Assembly (NCBI RefSeq): GCF_004362715.1
Contig: NZ_SNYC01000003.1
Location: 435,601 to 499,600 of the forward strand
Reading direction: 5' to 3'
Length of the DNA: 64,000 bases
Source: Pedobacter metabolipauper
GTDB lineage: Bacteria > Bacteroidota > Bacteroidia > Sphingobacteriales > Sphingobacteriaceae
Made by a program: the position numbers and the translations under genes. How positions within the stretch are numbered: the first letter of the stretch is position 1; every line of letters begins with the position of its first letter. Below the pieces are notes generated by a model. It saw only the letters and a list, made by a program, of their open reading frames with translations, had not been told where the DNA came from and did not search any database. Below are positions 62,435 to 64,000 of the stretch, one piece after another.

Positions 62435-63589
62435 ATGATTTCAACTAATAAACACCGGTTTTTTTTAAGCCTTTTCTTTTTTATTTCAGGTTTTAGCTTC
62501 TCAACCTGGGCTTCAAGAATTCCGACCATAAAAACTGCCCTTTCTTTAAATGAAGCTGAATTGGGTACCATCTTGCTGGCTATGCCTGTGGGTTCATTGA
62601 TCGGTTTGCCCATTTCGGGATGGCTGGTATCTAAATTTAACAGCCGCGTACCATTAACAGTGGGGTATGGGTTAAATGCACTATCACTTGCATTAATAGG
62701 CTTTGCACACAATACATTTACCCTGGTCATTGCCATCAGTTTATTTGCATTTACCACCAGGATCTTTAATATCTCTGTAAATACACAAACACTTACCCTT
62801 CAAAAACAATTCGAAAAGAAGATCATAGGATCTTTTCATGGTTTCTGGAGCATAGGAGGGATTGCCGGAATAGGATTGTCAACGCTATTGCTGGCCTTCA
62901 ATGTTTCTATCATGCTCCACTTTTCAATCGTTGCCGTGTTTATGCTCATCATCACCATCTATTCTTATCAGTTCCTGTTAAAAGGCGACCGCTCAGAAAC
63001 TGGAAATAAGATCGTACTGAGCAAGCCCGATCCCTATATATTTTATCTTGGAGTGGTTGTATTTCTATGCGCAATCTGCGAAGGAGGAATGTTTGACTGG
63101 AGCGGGATCTACTTTCAGGAAGTATTGCAGGTAGAGATCTTTACCTACGGTTATTTGATCTTCATGACATTTATGGCAGCATCCAGATTTCTTTCCGATA
63201 TCATTATTGCAAGATTTGGAATGCCAAAAACTTATATCATGAGTGCGGTATGTATCGTATCAGGGATTGGATTGGCCATCATAGTTCCTACATTCTGGAC
63301 AGCGATGATTGGATTTTCACTGGTAGGTTTTGGTACAGCTTCTATTATTCCGATGTCTTATGCGTTAGCAGGTGCATCCACAAAATATTCGCCAGGCATG
63401 GCCATTTCTATAATTGCCACATATTCCATTACAGGGATGCTGCTTGGGCCGCCATTGATCGGCTATCTGGCCCATGCGTTTAACCTGAGGGTTTCCTTTA
63501 TTATATTCGGGGTATGCGGATTGCTTCTGGTTCCTATAACCCAGTTATTCTTTAGACATCAGATGAGCCTGAAAAGCACAAAAGGCTAA
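62435..63589 (+). CDS. MFS transporter (YbjJ-like)
   Basis: 384 residues with about 12 membrane helices (FFLSLFFFISGFSFSTWASR, ILLAMPVGSLIGLPISGWLV, FHGFWSIGGIAGIGLSTLLL, ATYSITGMLLGPPLIGYLAH). The ASRIPTIK and GSFHGFWSIGG stretches fit the YbjJ/fucose-permease-like MFS group. It is divergent from the thi operon but shows no TPP element of its own, so a link to thiamine is only a possibility. Confidence 0.88.
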   Translation: MISTNKHRFFLSLFFFISGFSFSTWASRIPTIKTALSLNEAELGTILLAMPVGSLIGLPISGWLVSKFNSRVPLTVGYGLNALSLALIGFAHNTFTLVIAISLFAFTTRIFNISVNTQTLTLQKQFEKKIIGSFHGFWSIGGIAGIGLSTLLLAFNVSIMLHFSIVAVFMLIITIYSYQFLLKGDRSETGNKIVLSKPDPYIFYLGVVVFLCAICEGGMFDWSGIYFQEVLQVEIFTYGYLIFMTFMAASRFLSDIIIARFGMPKTYIMSAVCIVSGIGLAIIVPTFWTAMIGFSLVGFGTASIIPMSYALAGASTKYSPGMAISIIATYSITGMLLGPPLIGYLAHAFNLRVSFIIFGVCGLLLVPITQLFFRHQMSLKSTKG

Positions 63590-63595
63590 TATCCA

Positions 63596-63982
63596 CTAGA
63601 CGTGGTGATCGTCGCTGATGATCACAGAGCTTTTACCTTTCGAAAGTTCTGATTCACGAAAATCCTTATACTCCTGTGTAGTATGGTCAATTTTTGATTT
63701 TACCTGATCAACGATCCGGTCTTTTAAAGCAACCAAACTATCGCTGCCATTAGCAATCTTGTCCTTTATAGAAAGGAAATTGTCCTTTGCATTGTCTGCC
63801 AGATCTAATGCTTTATCCGAAATACGTTCCCTGGTATTTTTACCGCTGTCAGGAGCAAAGAGAATCGCTAAAGCAGCTCCGGCAGCCAAACCTGCTAATA
63901 AGGCAATTACAGGTGCGCCTTGATTTGAAGATGAATTTGAAAGTCCGGAAATACGTTTTGAGATCAATTTTTTGTAATTCAT
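63596..63982 (-). CDS. YtxH-domain small membrane protein
   Basis: 128 residues: a Gly/Ala-rich membrane helix (VIALLAGLAAGAALAILFAP) followed by DSGKNTRERISDKALDLADN and long charged amphipathic helices (DKIANGSDSLVALKDRIVDQ), ending IISDDHHV. YtxH proteins are general-stress envelope proteins of unknown mechanism. The start codon lies 18 bases from the window edge, so the promoter is not visible. Confidence 0.88.
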   Translation of the reverse strand: MNYKKLISKRISGLSNSSSNQGAPVIALLAGLAAGAALAILFAPDSGKNTRERISDKALDLADNAKDNFLSIKDKIANGSDSLVALKDRIVDQVKSKIDHTTQEYKDFRESELSKGKSSVIISDDHHV

Positions 63983-64000
63983 AATGTATATTTAAAAGTG

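Overview
The window reads as chromosome of a Bacteroidota bacterium, most likely a Sphingobacteriaceae member close to Pedobacter (an inference from family content; no 16S gene is present). The signs are two SusC/SusD pairs, an ECF sigma factor with a DUF4974-type FecR, fused CcoN-CcoO, many secreted lipoproteins, little Shine-Dalgarno signal, and promoters with the Bacteroidota -7 element TAnnTTTG. I see no rRNA, tRNA, insertion sequence, prophage or CRISPR array.

Layout. 1-5.6 kb: a SusC (cut by the window edge), SusD and a secreted endonuclease/exonuclease/phosphatase-fold enzyme. 5.7-6.6 kb: a Panacea-domain gene overlapping a small unknown gene, probably a toxin-antitoxin pair, in AT-rich DNA. 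6.7-13.6 kb: an ECF sigma / FecR / SusC / SusD unit. 13.6-14.7 kb: a cytochrome c and SCO pair. 14.75-17.5 kb: cobalamin riboswitch and metE. 17.5-19.3 kb: fabH, a 25-bp tandem-repeat array and a thioesterase. 19.4-24 kb: a copper/cytochrome cluster (Cys motif protein, lipoprotein, SCO, MbnP-like, MbnH-like, a CDICGCG barrel protein). 24-28 kb: an SNF2 helicase and a kinase-like PAS protein without an ATPase domain. 28-43 kb: a low-oxygen respiration region. 43.3-53.5 kb: a six-gene operon with an HD/Pycsar-effector-like protein, polyphosphate kinase, an SdiA-regulated-like lipoprotein, a metallophosphoesterase, a GAF protein and an outer-membrane barrel with a kinase-like N-terminus. 53.6-55 kb: a CvfB-like S1 protein and a small HTH-like protein. 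55-62.3 kb: a complete thi operon under a TPP riboswitch. 62.4-64 kb: an MFS transporter and a YtxH protein.

The most interesting part is 28-43 kb. A histidine kinase whose PAS domain carries the FixL haem-binding signature (His62 and Arg82, spaced like His200/Arg220 of Bradyrhizobium FixL) sits directly upstream of a response regulator in which a receiver domain is fused to a cNMP-binding/FNR-type regulator with the E-x-x-S-R recognition helix. Four promoters here share one layout: two FNR-like sites of the form TGAY-N4-RTCA (some degenerate) with centres exactly 22 bp apart, followed about 30 bp after the second centre by a -7 element. They precede the kinase-regulator operon itself, an operon of a truncated D-lactate-dehydrogenase-like protein and hemN, ccoI-ccoS, and ccoNO-Q-P-G-H-tauE-trHb. 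I infer a compact oxygen-responsive circuit that does in two genes what FixL-FixJ-FixK does in rhizobia, controlling cbb3 oxidase and anaerobic haem synthesis. Sites and spacings are read directly from the sequence; the regulatory link is inference.
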